Shown here piece after piece: positions 1 to 9,298 of a stretch of DNA of 61,474 nt. Within the stretch, counting starts at the first letter, position 1; every line of letters starts with the position of its first letter. This DNA is from an uncultured beta proteobacterium (lineage in GTDB: Bacteria > Pseudomonadota > Gammaproteobacteria > Burkholderiales > Nitrosomonadaceae). The stretch spans positions 1 through 61,474 of the forward strand of contig CAADGS010000043.1 of NCBI GenBank assembly GCA_900696615.1, read 5' to 3'. Under the pieces are notes generated by a model. It saw only the letters and a list, made by a program, of their open reading frames with translations. It did not search any database and was not told the origin of the DNA. The position numbers were made by a program, and so were the translations under genes.

Positions 1-2309
1 CCTTCCGCTGCCAACAAAGCTAGAATCTGCCGGCGTAAAACACCAATGTGCCGCAACATACCGAATTCCTTTACTCGCGCGAGTGTTTGCGCAGAAAAAC
101 TCGCTGCGACGCCAAGCAAGCCAATCACAACAGCGATTATTTCCAGTAAATACGTTACCGCAAAACTGCGGTCGAAAATTTCCAAACTTAATGCACGCAA
201 ATCACTAGCCCGTGCAATCTCCAAAGCCGAGCCAAACGGTAATTGCCGCAATACATCAATCGCTTGCACCATTGTTATTTCATTCTGAAGCCACATGGCA
301 GCGGTATTGATGCGCAAATCTCCAGTCAATTTTTGATAATCCGACAAGAGCATCTGAATCGCACCGAATTGTCGTCCATAATCCCGCCACACGCCTGCCA
401 CTAAAAATTCACTGGCTGTTGCAGCGATCGGCAATGTTATTTTGTCACCCACGCGATACCCATACAAATCCACAATCGCTTCGGAAATCCATACAGGCAT
501 GATATCGTCCGGTATTGATCCGGGTGCTAGCATATCATCAGTCATGGGCAATGTATTACGTGGATCGGCGCGATCTACCGGACGGGCAAACAAAGTGATT
601 TCAGGACGATTCGGATCCCATAACAATTGCTGCGTGCGAAAGAAATCAATGCGATTGAAACCAGGCAGCGCAGAAATGGCTTGTTGCGCAACAGGCTCAA
701 ATCCGCTTTGATCCCCACTGGTCACAATACGCACGTATAAATCCGCCGGCAAAACCTGTCCAAGCCAGTTATCGATAGAAATGCGAAAACTGGTTACCAT
801 GATTGCCATTGCCACCATTAGGCTAAAGCTCGCAAGAATACCACCCAGCGCAATCGACGCCTGATTCGGCGCATTGGCAAGACGCGCCAATGCGAGTATT
901 AACACGGTATTGCGGTGCTTTTTCGGCATAGATGTTAGAAAAACCGAGAAAAACCAAGCGGTAAAATGCGGCATCAGTGCAATGCCGCCAATCAACAACA
1001 ATGAAATAGCCAGATATCCGAAAACCGGCAGCTCGAAAATCGGTGGCAATTGCGTAAACAATAACGCAATCACCAAGCAAGCGATAGCGAACCAAGGCGC
1101 CGATAATTTCGCCATGGCCGTATCTTCGCTACCTGAGCGTAATGCCGATGCAGGCTTGGCACGCGCGGCTTCCATCGCCGGTATGATGCTACCCATTAAG
1201 GTCACTACGATGCCAATACTCAAGAATAACAAAGCAATCAATGGATCAAAATGGATGCTGGGTTTCACGCCTGGAAAAAAATTGCTGCCCAGATCTCCAC
1301 CCAGAAACTGAATAGCTAATTCTGCGATGGTATACCCTAAAACTAATCCTGATAGGGAGCCCAATACACCCAGAATCATTCCTTCCACTACCACTTGCCG
1401 TAGCAATTGCTGCCGGGTAACACCCAGTACACGGAGCAATGCAAACTGATGCCGCCGTCGAATGACGGACAAGGCTTGCGTGGAGAATACCAAAAAAGTG
1501 CCGGTAAACAAGGCCACCAATGCCAACATATTGAGATTCACGCGATAAGCACGCGACATGTTGGCAATACGCTTCTCCTGATCCAATTGTTCAGTGACTA
1601 CATACGATTCACCCAGTTCTCCCACCAATTTGGCTTTGAATGCCGCATGATTGATGCCATCCTGTAATTTCAATTCGATCCGCGACAACACACCCAACTG
1701 TTGAAAACGCCATTGCGCGGCGCCGATATCCATTACCGCAATACGCTGTCCTGCCCTTGCCCGTACCAAACCACCGGCAACACGTAGTGCAATGGTTTCC
1801 AATCCAGCGTGCAATTGCAGCCAATCATCTTGCTTGACTTGAAGCCATTCCATTGCCGCCGGTGATAAAAAAATAGTATCGCTGGCAAAGCGATCCAACG
1901 TTTTCCCTTCTTCAGGCAGTCCCAACAAGTCAGGCGCAATCTGCATGGCGCGGAATGTATCGATACCGATAATTTTAAGTTTATGATCGTTCCGATTTTG
2001 CAATTTGCCCGGAACAGCGACATCCAGTTCCAACACCGGATTGGCCAGTGCAACACCGTCATGGTTGGCCAGAAGCGGGTATAGGGCCTCATCGAAAAAT
2101 GCCTTACGGCCATGCACCTGTAAATCCGATTGTCCTGAAAGGCTTTTACTGGCCGCAGAAAACTCATTGAAAGCGGCCGTATTAATTAAGTGAATGGAAA
2201 ATGCCATGGCCACGCCAACGGCAATCGCAATCAACGCCACCATGACTTGCACCCAATGCGCTCGCCACTCACCCAACAGTAACCAGCGGTATAACGCAGT
2301 CAAATTCAT
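1..2309 (-). CDS. FtsX-family ABC transporter permease (3' end cut by window edge)
   Basis: Membrane subunit of a LolCDE/MacB-type ATP-driven exporter, which in this family usually moves lipids, lipoproteins or small toxic molecules outward across the envelope. I translated the minus strand from the ATG at 2309 to base 1 and found one open frame of 769 codons. It shows an N-terminal membrane segment near residues 15-35, a large periplasmic domain, a four-segment FtsX core, and a second periplasmic/FtsX half that begins again before the edge. That two-half layout fits the roughly 830-850 residue YbbP-like permeases, so about 70-100 residues are missing. The start overlaps the stop of the upstream ATPase by 4 bases (ATGA), so the two are translationally coupled. 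The substrate cannot be read from sequence. Confidence 0.85.
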   Translation of the reverse strand, partial: MNLTALYRWLLLGEWRAHWVQVMVALIAIAVGVAMAFSIHLINTAAFNEFSAASKSLSGQSDLQVHGRKAFFDEALYPLLANHDGVALANPVLELDVAVPGKLQNRNDHKLKIIGIDTFRAMQIAPDLLGLPEEGKTLDRFASDTIFLSPAAMEWLQVKQDDWLQLHAGLETIALRVAGGLVRARAGQRIAVMDIGAAQWRFQQLGVLSRIELKLQDGINHAAFKAKLVGELGESYVVTEQLDQEKRIANMSRAYRVNLNMLALVALFTGTFLVFSTQALSVIRRRHQFALLRVLGVTRQQLLRQVVVEGMILGVLGSLSGLVLGYTIAELAIQFLGGDLGSNFFPGVKPSIHFDPLIALLFLSIGIVVTLMGSIIPAMEAARAKPASALRSGSEDTAMAKLSAPWFAIACLVIALLFTQLPPIFELPVFGYLAISLLLIGGIALMPHFTAWFFSVFLTSMPKKHRNTVLILALARLANAPNQASIALGGILASFSLMVAMAIMVTSFRISIDNWLGQVLPADLYVRIVTSGDQSGFEPVAQQAISALPGFNRIDFFRTQQLLWDPNRPEITLFARPVDRADPRNTLPMTDDMLAPGSIPDDIMPVWISEAIVDLYGYRVGDKITLPIAATASEFLVAGVWRDYGRQFGAIQMLLSDYQKLTGDLRINTAAMWLQNEITMVQAIDVLRQLPFGSALEIARASDLRALSLEIFDRSFAVTYLLEIIAVVIGLLGVAASFSAQTLARVKEFGMLRHIGVLRRQILALLAAE

Positions 2310-2953
2310 ACTGGGTGCAAACCTTCCACCGTCAGCTTCAACACACTATCCGCTGTCGCAGCGGCTACGTGCGAATGGGTCACGATAATTCCCATCGCGT
2401 CATTGGCTTTAATTTCCGCTCGAATCAATTGCAAAATTTCATGCGCGGTATCGGGATCGAGATTACCTGTCGGCTCATCCGCCAATACCAGTTTAGGACG
2501 ATGAATCAATGCTCGCGCGATAGCCACGCGTTGCAACTCCCCGCCTGACAACTGAAGCGGAAAATGATGCCCGCGGCCGCGCAATCCGACTTGTTCTAAC
2601 ATCAGTTCCACACGATCTATTGCCTCACCGTTTAATAACAACGGCAATGCGATATTTTGCGCTAACGTCAGGTGCGGTAATACATGGAACGCTTGAAAGA
2701 TAAATCCGAACTGTTCACGACGCAATTTCGTCGCCGCATCGTCATCGAGCGATGAAATCGCAACGCCGTTGATACGAATCTCACCCGCATCCGGTGTATC
2801 CAATCCGGCAATCAGATTCAACAACGTCGACTTGCCCACTCCCGATTCACCCATGATTGCGATATATTCACCGGTATTCAGCGTGTAATCCAAATTCGCC
2901 AACACCTTGCGCCCCTCGGCGTAGCCTTTTGTGATATTGCGTAACTCAAGCAT
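2306..2953 (-). CDS. LolD/MacB-type ABC transporter ATP-binding protein
   Basis: Cytoplasmic ATPase that powers the FtsX-type permease encoded next. All nucleotide-binding motifs are visible: Walker A GESGVGKST at residues 35-43, the Q-loop glutamine near 87, the signature LSGGE at 135-139, Walker B LVLADE at 155-160 followed by PTGNLD, and the switch histidine at 193. The 215-residue length and the ADEPTGNLD form are typical of the LolD/MacB/FtsE branch. It is first in a two-gene unit read leftward, with its stop codon inside the start of the permease gene. The name lolD would overstate the case because true LolCDE works on lipoproteins and this pair could equally be a YbbAP-like exporter. 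Confidence 0.9.
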   Translation of the reverse strand: MLELRNITKGYAEGRKVLANLDYTLNTGEYIAIMGESGVGKSTLLNLIAGLDTPDAGEIRINGVAISSLDDDAATKLRREQFGFIFQAFHVLPHLTLAQNIALPLLLNGEAIDRVELMLEQVGLRGRGHHFPLQLSGGELQRVAIARALIHRPKLVLADEPTGNLDPDTAHEILQLIRAEIKANDAMGIIVTHSHVAAATADSVLKLTVEGLHPV

Positions 2954-3128
2954 AAAAGCTACTGATTATCAACATTAAAATATTTTCTAAATTCATCACA
3001 ATAACTTACCTGAAATACTTGAAATGATAACTCATGAAAAATCAAACAATGCTTTAACAAGCATGCCACTCTATGCTTAAATGTACCACGTAAGAAACAT
3101 TATTTTTGACAAATATCGGAGGAATCTT

Positions 3129-3410
3129 ATGGCACGAGCCAGCGCACGTCATATTTTGGTTAAAACGGAAGAGCAATGTAACAACCTCAAAGCGGAAATC
3201 GAAAATGGCGCCAATTTCGCCGAATTGGCCCAACAACATTCGTTATGTCCCTCCGGCAAACAAGGCGGTGAATTAGGCGAATTTGGCCGCGGACAAATGG
3301 TTGCGGAATTCGATACCGTGGTATTCAGCGCACCGGTGGGTGAAGTGCAAGGGCCGGTTAAAACACAATTTGGTTATCATTTGGTGGAAGTTACGCAACG
3401 CAATGATTAA
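3129..3410 (+). CDS. ppiC: Parvulin-type peptidyl-prolyl cis-trans isomerase
   Basis: Small single-domain rotamase of 93 residues that speeds cis-trans isomerisation of prolyl bonds. It has no signal peptide, so it should act in the cytoplasm. The frame is open further upstream, but I chose the ATG at 3129 because a GGAGG ribosome site lies just before it and because the protein then begins MARASARHILVKTEEQ, the usual parvulin start. The histidine of ARHILV, the FAELA and SLCPSG segments, the GGELGEFGRGQMV loop, and the FGYHLVEV end with its second conserved histidine are all present. This is the PpiC/Par10 form seen in many proteobacteria. Confidence 0.93.
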   Translation: MARASARHILVKTEEQCNNLKAEIENGANFAELAQQHSLCPSGKQGGELGEFGRGQMVAEFDTVVFSAPVGEVQGPVKTQFGYHLVEVTQRND

Positions 3411-3525
3411 ATAGCTTATTTATTCGTTAATGAGTCAGTTTGGCTTTTTATGCCTCCGTATTGATATTTTTAATCGATTTTAATCAAGGCTCGCAAGTGA
3501 TGGCTTTTCACGGTAGGAGTTGATG

Positions 3526-3897
3526 ATGAATGAAGAGAAGAAAACGATCACGGTTTATTACGATGGTGCCTGCCCTACTTGCGTTAGGGATAGGCAAGGT
3601 TATGAGAAGTTGGCGGGAGAAAGCGGAAAAGAAGTATGCTGGTTTGATATTACCGGCCAGGATGATCATTTGCGCGACATCGGCATTGATCCACGCAAAG
3701 CACTAACCGAGCTGCATGTTCGCGATGAGCACCAGCATATCGTTTCGGAACTGGATGCCTATATTGTGCTGATGACACGCGTACCCATACTTAAGCCTCT
3801 CGCTTGGCTGATCGGCCTACCAGTCATCCGGTCTATCCTGTCATCACTTTATCACCGCATGGTACAGCGCCGGCTGAGAAAAACCGGGCGGTTGTAA
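3526..3897 (+). CDS. DCC-family thiol-disulfide oxidoreductase-like protein (DUF393)
   Basis: Member of the DCC family, named for its Asp-x-x-Cys-x-x-Cys motif, seen here as DGACPTC within the first 20 residues after a beta strand (TVYYDGACPTC). Family members look thioredoxin-like, but few have an assigned substrate. I chose the ATG at 3526 because an AGGAG site lies 6 bases upstream; ATG 3523 and TTG 3520 are in frame and less well spaced. The product is 123 residues with a basic C-terminus and no clear signal peptide. The stop codon directly abuts the ATG of the following alpha/beta hydrolase, so the two are almost certainly co-translated and may share a pathway. Confidence 0.85.
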   Translation: MNEEKKTITVYYDGACPTCVRDRQGYEKLAGESGKEVCWFDITGQDDHLRDIGIDPRKALTELHVRDEHQHIVSELDAYIVLMTRVPILKPLAWLIGLPVIRSILSSLYHRMVQRRLRKTGRL

Positions 3898-4773
3898 ATG
3901 GATGAAAAGAGATGTTTCCAGAGTAAAGACGGTGTCAACCTTACCTACTGGCGATGGTCACCGCCGCAAAACCAACAAAATACGCCCTTCGTACTGCTAC
4001 ACGGTGCGGCCAGTAATTCAACCCGCTGGTGGCATTTCGTCCAGCATAGCCACCTGCTTGCCGATTATTGCCTGCTTCGACCCGATCTGCGAGGACATGG
4101 CGAATCGCTCTGGCGCGGCCCAGCCCGCATTGAGGAATGGAGTCAAGATATTGTGGCATTGCTGCAACATGAACAAAAATCCCGCGCTATCGTTGCAGGT
4201 CATTGCCTCGGCGCCAACATTGCATTGAACTTCGCAACCCGTTACCCCGATCAATGCGCCGGATTAATACTGATTGAACCCATAGCTCCCGAAGCGGTAA
4301 CCGGCATACTCGCCCGGCTACGGCGATTTATTCCGCTGCTGCGCATCGCATTAATACTGGTCAAACTGCTCAACCGGCTAGGCTTATACCGGCATCGGCT
4401 TGAAACCCTGGATCTACAAGTATTGGATCGCCGCGTTCAGGAATCGAGTCAAATCGAATTGAAAGCCATGCTGGCAGACTACGGTTCCCCTTGGCATGAC
4501 CTAAAAATTGTTCCAACAGCGCAATACCTAAGTAACCTTATTGAAATATTGCGCCCCCTGCCGGTTTCCGGCGTTCACTGCCCAACTCTCGTAATACAGT
4601 CAAGCGGCCACAGTGTCACCGATGCAAAACGCACGGAGCAATTGCTGCGTAAATTACCGCACGTAGAATTTGCGACTATCGATTCCGATCACTGGCTCCC
4701 AGCCACTCATCCTGACGAACTTCGCGAACTGATTGACAACTGGGTTTTGAACAAAACCAACCAATCAGAATAA
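3898..4773 (+). CDS. Alpha/beta-fold hydrolase with a cysteine nucleophile
   Basis: A 291-residue alpha/beta hydrolase. The oxyanion-hole segment LLHGAAS is near residue 35, the nucleophile elbow reads GHCLG with Cys103 where most relatives have serine, and the catalytic histidine is probably His265 in SDHWLP. An aspartate in SVTDAKR near residue 242 is the likely acid. Cysteine in this position is known from dienelactone hydrolases and a few other branches, but the rest of this protein looks like general esterase/haloperoxidase relatives. There is no signal peptide, so it should be cytoplasmic. It begins at the base after the stop codon of the DCC protein. The substrate is unknown. Confidence 0.82.
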   Translation: MDEKRCFQSKDGVNLTYWRWSPPQNQQNTPFVLLHGAASNSTRWWHFVQHSHLLADYCLLRPDLRGHGESLWRGPARIEEWSQDIVALLQHEQKSRAIVAGHCLGANIALNFATRYPDQCAGLILIEPIAPEAVTGILARLRRFIPLLRIALILVKLLNRLGLYRHRLETLDLQVLDRRVQESSQIELKAMLADYGSPWHDLKIVPTAQYLSNLIEILRPLPVSGVHCPTLVIQSSGHSVTDAKRTEQLLRKLPHVEFATIDSDHWLPATHPDELRELIDNWVLNKTNQSE

Positions 4774-4837
4774 ATACACAATATAATACCCCTCAGTAAA
4801 TCGCGATATTGCCACCCGCCATTCAACACAAAGCTTC

Positions 4838-5158
4838 TCACCTTGACTGAAAACATCGATAAACGCCAAAACTGCGCCGTCCATCAATAATTTCAGAAGC
4901 GGGCACAATGGTATCCCCTCCCATCAGTCCCGCTTCATTGCGCGCAAGATCCGCCAACTCACTTGAAACTTTATCCGCATCCCGATGGAATATGAATCGA
5001 TCAACAACTTTCGTATTGGCCGTTCCTATTTTCTTGCAGGATTCAACGGCTTTGACCGATTGCACCAGGCGAACGCCCTCGCCTCCGGTAGTTACTTTAA
5101 CCCATGTGCAAGATGCCATAAACAAGCCACCGCAAATGATGATAAGGATTCTTTTCAT
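4838..5158 (-). CDS. DUF4156-family lipoprotein
   Basis: A 106-residue small lipoprotein. It begins with a basic residue pair and a hydrophobic stretch ending in the lipobox FMASC, so lipidation at Cys16 is expected and the mature part faces the periplasm. The remainder carries the DUF4156 pattern: a short strand (GEGVRLVQ), a cysteine in ESCKKIGT, and a C-terminal GVYRCF segment, so the two mature cysteines could form a disulfide. It is transcribed alone, convergent with the hydrolase gene. No function is established for the family. Confidence 0.78.
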   Translation of the reverse strand: MKRILIIICGGLFMASCTWVKVTTGGEGVRLVQSVKAVESCKKIGTANTKVVDRFIFHRDADKVSSELADLARNEAGLMGGDTIVPASEIIDGRRSFGVYRCFQSR

Positions 5159-5415
5159 AATGAAGTTCTACCTATTTATTAAGTTACTAAAAAATAATTT
5201 GTTTTTTTATATCACAGATTCCAGCTTTCGTATTTGATAAGCTTATGATAGGTTAATAGAAGTCAGAATAAAACAAGAACAGGATTATTGGTGCGGGTAA
5301 TGATTAAACAATAGGCTTGGTTGCAATAAATCAGGAATAAAACTCGTTACGCTAATAGTAAAACTTTATCAAGCTTTCTCGGACACTTTGCATTAACTAC
5401 CCACAGGATTAATTC

Positions 5416-6693
5416 ATGAAAGACGAAACCCTTGCCATTCACGCCGGTTATACCACCGATCCCACGACAAAATCGGTGGCCGTTCCCATTTACCAAACAG
5501 TTGCCTACGAATTTGACAATGCGCAACATGGAGCGGATTTATTTAACCTTGCCGTGCCCGGCAATATTTATACGCGTATTATGAATCCAACCAACGATGT
5601 GCTGGAACAACGCGTTGCTGCGCTGGAAGGTGGCGTTGCGGCTCTGGCGCTCAGCGCAGGGCAAGCGGCTATCCATTATTCGATTATCAATATCGCCGAG
5701 GCCGGCAATAACGTGGTTAGCGTGCCATTGCTATACGGCGGAACGTATACGCTGTTTGCGCACATGTTGCCGAAACTAGGAATCGAAGTGCGTTTTGCCA
5801 AAGACGATAACCCTGCAAATTTGGAACCTTTGATTGATCGAAAAACTTCGGCGGTATTTTGTGAATCATTGGGTAATCCAGCGGGAAATATTCCGGATAT
5901 GGAAACCCTATGCAGCATGGCGCACAAGCACGGTGTGCCGGTCATTGTCGATAACACCGTGCCGACACCGGTGTTGATGAAACCTTTTGAATTTGGTGCG
6001 GATATTGTTGTACATTCTCTGACAAAATATATGGGCGGACACGGTACATCGATAGGCGGCATGATCGTCGATTCCGGCAAATTCCCGTGGGCTGAACACG
6101 CCGATCGTTTTCCAATGTTGAATAACCCTGAGCCGGCTTATCATGGCGTAGTATACACACAGGAATTGGGTCCGGCCGCATATGTCGGACGAGTACGCAC
6201 AGTTGCCTTACGTAACACGGGTTCAGCCATGTCGCCCATGAACGCTTTTTTCTTCCTGCAAGGTATCGAAACCTTATCATTACGTATGGAGCGGCATACA
6301 GAGAATGCCTTAAAAGTGGCGCAATATTTAGAAAAGCATCCGAACGTCGCATGGGTAAGGTATGCCGGCTTACCGTCTTCGAATTACTATGCGCTCGCCC
6401 AAAAATACATGAAAGGCCGACCTTCAGCACTGTTGGCTTTTGGTATCAAAGGTGGTTTTGCAGCCGGTGTGAAATTTTATGATGCACTGAAATTGTTCAA
6501 GCGGTTGGTCAATATCGGGGATGCTAAATCTTTGGCAGCGCATCCGGCATCGACGACACATCGCCAACTGACGGAAACCGAGCTCGTCAACGCAGGCGTC
6601 ACAGCAGACATGATTCGCCTGTGCATCGGTATCGAAAATATCGACGATATCCTGGAAGACTTAGAGCAAGCACTCGCGGCTGCAGCACGTTAA
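5416..6693 (+). CDS. metY: O-acetylhomoserine sulfhydrylase, PLP-dependent
   Basis: Cys/Met-metabolism PLP enzyme of 425 residues that makes homocysteine from O-acetylhomoserine and sulfide, in the methionine branch of sulfur assimilation. The N-terminus (ETLAIHAGY, then YTRIMNPT) is typical. The PLP lysine lies in SLTKYMGGHGTS, preceded by the cofactor aspartate in VDNTVPTP. The C-terminal SLAAHPASTTH and RLCIGIENIDDI segments close the active site. The long form, over 420 residues, with the PFEFGADIVVHS block favours MetY over cystathionine synthase or methionine lyase, although the family is hard to separate by sequence alone. The 257 bases upstream showed no riboswitch I could recognise. 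Confidence 0.92.
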   Translation: MKDETLAIHAGYTTDPTTKSVAVPIYQTVAYEFDNAQHGADLFNLAVPGNIYTRIMNPTNDVLEQRVAALEGGVAALALSAGQAAIHYSIINIAEAGNNVVSVPLLYGGTYTLFAHMLPKLGIEVRFAKDDNPANLEPLIDRKTSAVFCESLGNPAGNIPDMETLCSMAHKHGVPVIVDNTVPTPVLMKPFEFGADIVVHSLTKYMGGHGTSIGGMIVDSGKFPWAEHADRFPMLNNPEPAYHGVVYTQELGPAAYVGRVRTVALRNTGSAMSPMNAFFFLQGIETLSLRMERHTENALKVAQYLEKHPNVAWVRYAGLPSSNYYALAQKYMKGRPSALLAFGIKGGFAAGVKFYDALKLFKRLVNIGDAKSLAAHPASTTHRQLTETELVNAGVTADMIRLCIGIENIDDILEDLEQALAAAAR

Positions 6694-6800
6694 TCAATGC
6701 AAATCCACCTGCAACCCAGAAACTCGAGCAATGGATGAATGCGTTACGATGCGTTGAGAATGGAAAAAAAATACTTCCTGTCCTGATTAGATTCGCCGAC

Positions 6801-8570
6801 ATGTCCATCTATACCGATACTGCGCGAGGGCGCTGGCAAGCCATCAAGGATGCTGCACAGTTTATTGCACCATATAAACGCCAAGTCTGCTACAGCTTGC
6901 TGGCGTTATTGTTTACTGCAACGATCACTCTGTCGATCGGACAAGGCATCCGTCTGCTGATCGATCAAGGGTTCGCAACACAATCGGAAGAACTGCTGAG
7001 TCAATATGTCGCAATATTTCTATTGCTGGTGATGGCATTGGCCATCGGTACATTTGCCCGTTACTACTGGGTTACCTGGCTGGGCGAACGAGTTATTGCG
7101 GATATCCGCGGCAAAGTTTTCAATCATTTGATCCACTTGCATCCCGGTTTTTTCGAGCAAAACCGCAGCCTTGAAATTCAGTCGCGCCTGACTGCCGACA
7201 TGACATTATTGCAAACCGTTATCGGCTCATCCGTTTCATTTGCACTACGTAATCTGATCATGATGCTGGGTGGCATTGCCTGGTTATTCATCACCAATGC
7301 GAAATTAACTGCGGTGGTGACGATTTGCGTGCCACTCGTGGTCATTCCCCTCTTGATTTACGGCCGCCGGGTACGGCATTTGTCGCGCCAGAGTCAGGAC
7401 AAAATTGCCGCGGTGGGCGCTTATGTCGGCGAAGTGCTTGGCCAGATTAAAACCGTCCAGGCCTATAATCACCAATTCATCGATCAACGGCAATTTCATG
7501 ATCAAGTGGAAGATGCGTTTGCCGTGGCTAAGCAACGTACTACCCAACGCGCCTTATTGATTACCTTAGTCATCATGCTGGTGCTCGGCGCTGTCGGATT
7601 GATGTTGTGGGTGGGTGGTATGGATGTAATCGAAGGCCGCATCAGTGCGGGTGAACTGGCAGCGTTTGTTTTTTATAGCGTCATTGTCGGCTCCGCCGTT
7701 GCTTCCATTTCGGAAGTGATCGGTGAATTGCAACGTGCTGCCGGCGCGGCTGAGCGAACAATGGAATTATTACATGCAAAAAATCTTATTCAGTCCCCTC
7801 AATACCCTCGACCTCTAACAAAAGTTTCCGGCAATATCGAGATCGATCAGTTATGCTTTGCTTACCCTTCCCGCCCGGAAATATTGGCTATCGATCACTT
7901 GACGCTTACCATCCGGGCTGGGGAGACACTGGCGCTGGTTGGACCTTCCGGTGCCGGGAAATCTACTTTATTCGATTTATTGCTGCGTTTCTTTGACTGC
8001 CAGGCGGGTAGCATTAAGTTAGAGGGAATCGATATTCGACACTTGGATCTTTTTGCCTTGCGTCGCTGCTTTGCCTTGGTGTCACAAAATCCCGTACTGT
8101 TTCATGGCTCTATCAGCGATAACCTGCGCTACGCACGCCCTGATGCCTGCGATGCGGAAGTGCAAGCTGCCGCCGAAGCAGCCCATGCTCATGAATTTAT
8201 CTGCAAACTGCCGCAAGGTTATCGCACGCTTTTAGGGGACTCCGGCTTAGGTCTGTCGGGTGGTCAAAAACAACGGCTCGCCATTGCACGTGCAGTGTTA
8301 GCGGATGCGCCAATACTAATACTGGATGAAGCCACCAGCGCGCTGGATGCGCAAAGCGAATATTGGGTGCAGCAAGCACTGCATAAATTGATGCGCAATC
8401 GTACCACTATCGTGATTGCACACCGCTTGGCTACAGTTCAGTCTGCCGACCGTATTGCCGTATTGAATCACGGCTATCTGGACGCACTAGGCACGCATGC
8501 GGAACTATTGCAATCGTGTAGTTTGTATGCACGTTTAGCGGCACTGCAACTGCAAGCGCAGTCAATATAG
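6801..8570 (+). CDS. ABC-B family exporter, fused membrane and ATPase domains (MsbA-like)
   Basis: Half-transporter of 589 residues that would dimerise in the inner membrane and export a lipid or amphiphile. Six membrane segments occupy about residues 20-310. The ATPase domain follows, with Walker A GPSGAGKST at 381-389, signature LSGGQKQR from 485, Walker B ILILDE near 505-510 and the switch histidine in IAHRL. The frame is open upstream into metY, so the start is uncertain. I chose ATG 6801 because the protein then has the usual length; ATG 6735 is the alternative. Neither has a good ribosome site. The subfamily also includes peptide and multidrug exporters, so lipid A flipping is only one option. 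Confidence 0.85.
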   Translation: MSIYTDTARGRWQAIKDAAQFIAPYKRQVCYSLLALLFTATITLSIGQGIRLLIDQGFATQSEELLSQYVAIFLLLVMALAIGTFARYYWVTWLGERVIADIRGKVFNHLIHLHPGFFEQNRSLEIQSRLTADMTLLQTVIGSSVSFALRNLIMMLGGIAWLFITNAKLTAVVTICVPLVVIPLLIYGRRVRHLSRQSQDKIAAVGAYVGEVLGQIKTVQAYNHQFIDQRQFHDQVEDAFAVAKQRTTQRALLITLVIMLVLGAVGLMLWVGGMDVIEGRISAGELAAFVFYSVIVGSAVASISEVIGELQRAAGAAERTMELLHAKNLIQSPQYPRPLTKVSGNIEIDQLCFAYPSRPEILAIDHLTLTIRAGETLALVGPSGAGKSTLFDLLLRFFDCQAGSIKLEGIDIRHLDLFALRRCFALVSQNPVLFHGSISDNLRYARPDACDAEVQAAAEAAHAHEFICKLPQGYRTLLGDSGLGLSGGQKQRLAIARAVLADAPILILDEATSALDAQSEYWVQQALHKLMRNRTTIVIAHRLATVQSADRIAVLNHGYLDALGTHAELLQSCSLYARLAALQLQAQSI

Positions 8571-8584
8571 AATTGATATGTCCA

Positions 8585-9298
8585 TCAATCTGGAATCTGA
8601 CTCGTCATATTAGATCCAGCCAATTGAATCACTCGTGATAATGTCTTGCGTGCCGCACGCATCCCCGCCCCCATTTGTATCAGCGTACTGAAATGAACTG
8701 AGCGATTTAGCAATAGCGTCATAATTCGAATAGGATTGACACGGCCATCGGGATATACTGCGCTAAGCAGCGCTTGCGGTGGTGAGAATTGCACGGGATC
8801 GATAATCGCACGCACGGCTATGAACGGGATGCTGGCGGTTGCCGCTACCGCTGCAATCGCGCCACTTTCCATATCCACCGCGCAAGCACCCGTTGCTTGC
8901 GCCAAATCCTGTTTTGTTTTTTCGCTTGTCAAGGGTTCTCGGCTATGAGCCAACACGCCATTAACCACATTAATATCGATCGCAAGTTTCTGTTGCAAGC
9001 GATCACGCCATGCTAAATTAACCGGCCATTGTTGGTTCGCATAAATCGCATCCGGCAAGACCAAATCACCGGGTTTCAAATTGGGATCCAATGCACCGGC
9101 CACACCAAAACTAACCAATGCAGTAATACCGTGCTGACATAAACCTTTTGCCGCGTTGTGTGCTGCTGTTGCACCCATACCACTGAGCCATAAAATGGTA
9201 TGCGCATTGATTCGCACACTTTCGTCGAACGGGATACGAGCTGATACGATACAACTGGCCTCAGCCCTTAATGCAGTCACTACGCCAATTAGATGCAC
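8585..9298 (-). CDS. hpnG: Hopanoid-associated phosphorylase (adenosylhopane to ribosylhopane)
   Basis: Nucleoside-phosphorylase-fold enzyme of 237 residues. In hopanoid producers HpnG removes adenine from adenosylhopane on the way to bacteriohopanetetrol. The MTA/SAH-nucleosidase-type features are visible: the N-terminal GVVTALRAEAS, the glycine-rich SGMGATAA, the SFGVAGAL loop and the purine/ribose-binding DMESGAI at residues 142-148. It starts at a GTG that overlaps the last 10 bases of the squalene-hopene cyclase gene, so the two are read from one transcript. This placement is the main reason for the hopanoid assignment over a general nucleosidase. Confidence 0.88.
   Translation of the reverse strand: MHLIGVVTALRAEASCIVSARIPFDESVRINAHTILWLSGMGATAAHNAAKGLCQHGITALVSFGVAGALDPNLKPGDLVLPDAIYANQQWPVNLAWRDRLQQKLAIDINVVNGVLAHSREPLTSEKTKQDLAQATGACAVDMESGAIAAVAATASIPFIAVRAIIDPVQFSPPQALLSAVYPDGRVNPIRIMTLLLNRSVHFSTLIQMGAGMRAARKTLSRVIQLAGSNMTSQIPD

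Noticed and set aside
1..2309. Short overlapping minus-strand frames that might mean a broken permease gene
   Set aside because: Translating the minus strand from ATG 2309 to base 1 gives one uninterrupted frame; the short frames are in other registers.
5159..5415. SAM or SAH riboswitch before metY
   Set aside because: No recognisable conserved core or paired elements; the region is simply AT-rich.
6621..6800. N-terminal extension of the ABC exporter reaching back into metY
   Set aside because: The extension lies in metY coding sequence, has no family character, and the exporter has normal length from 6801.
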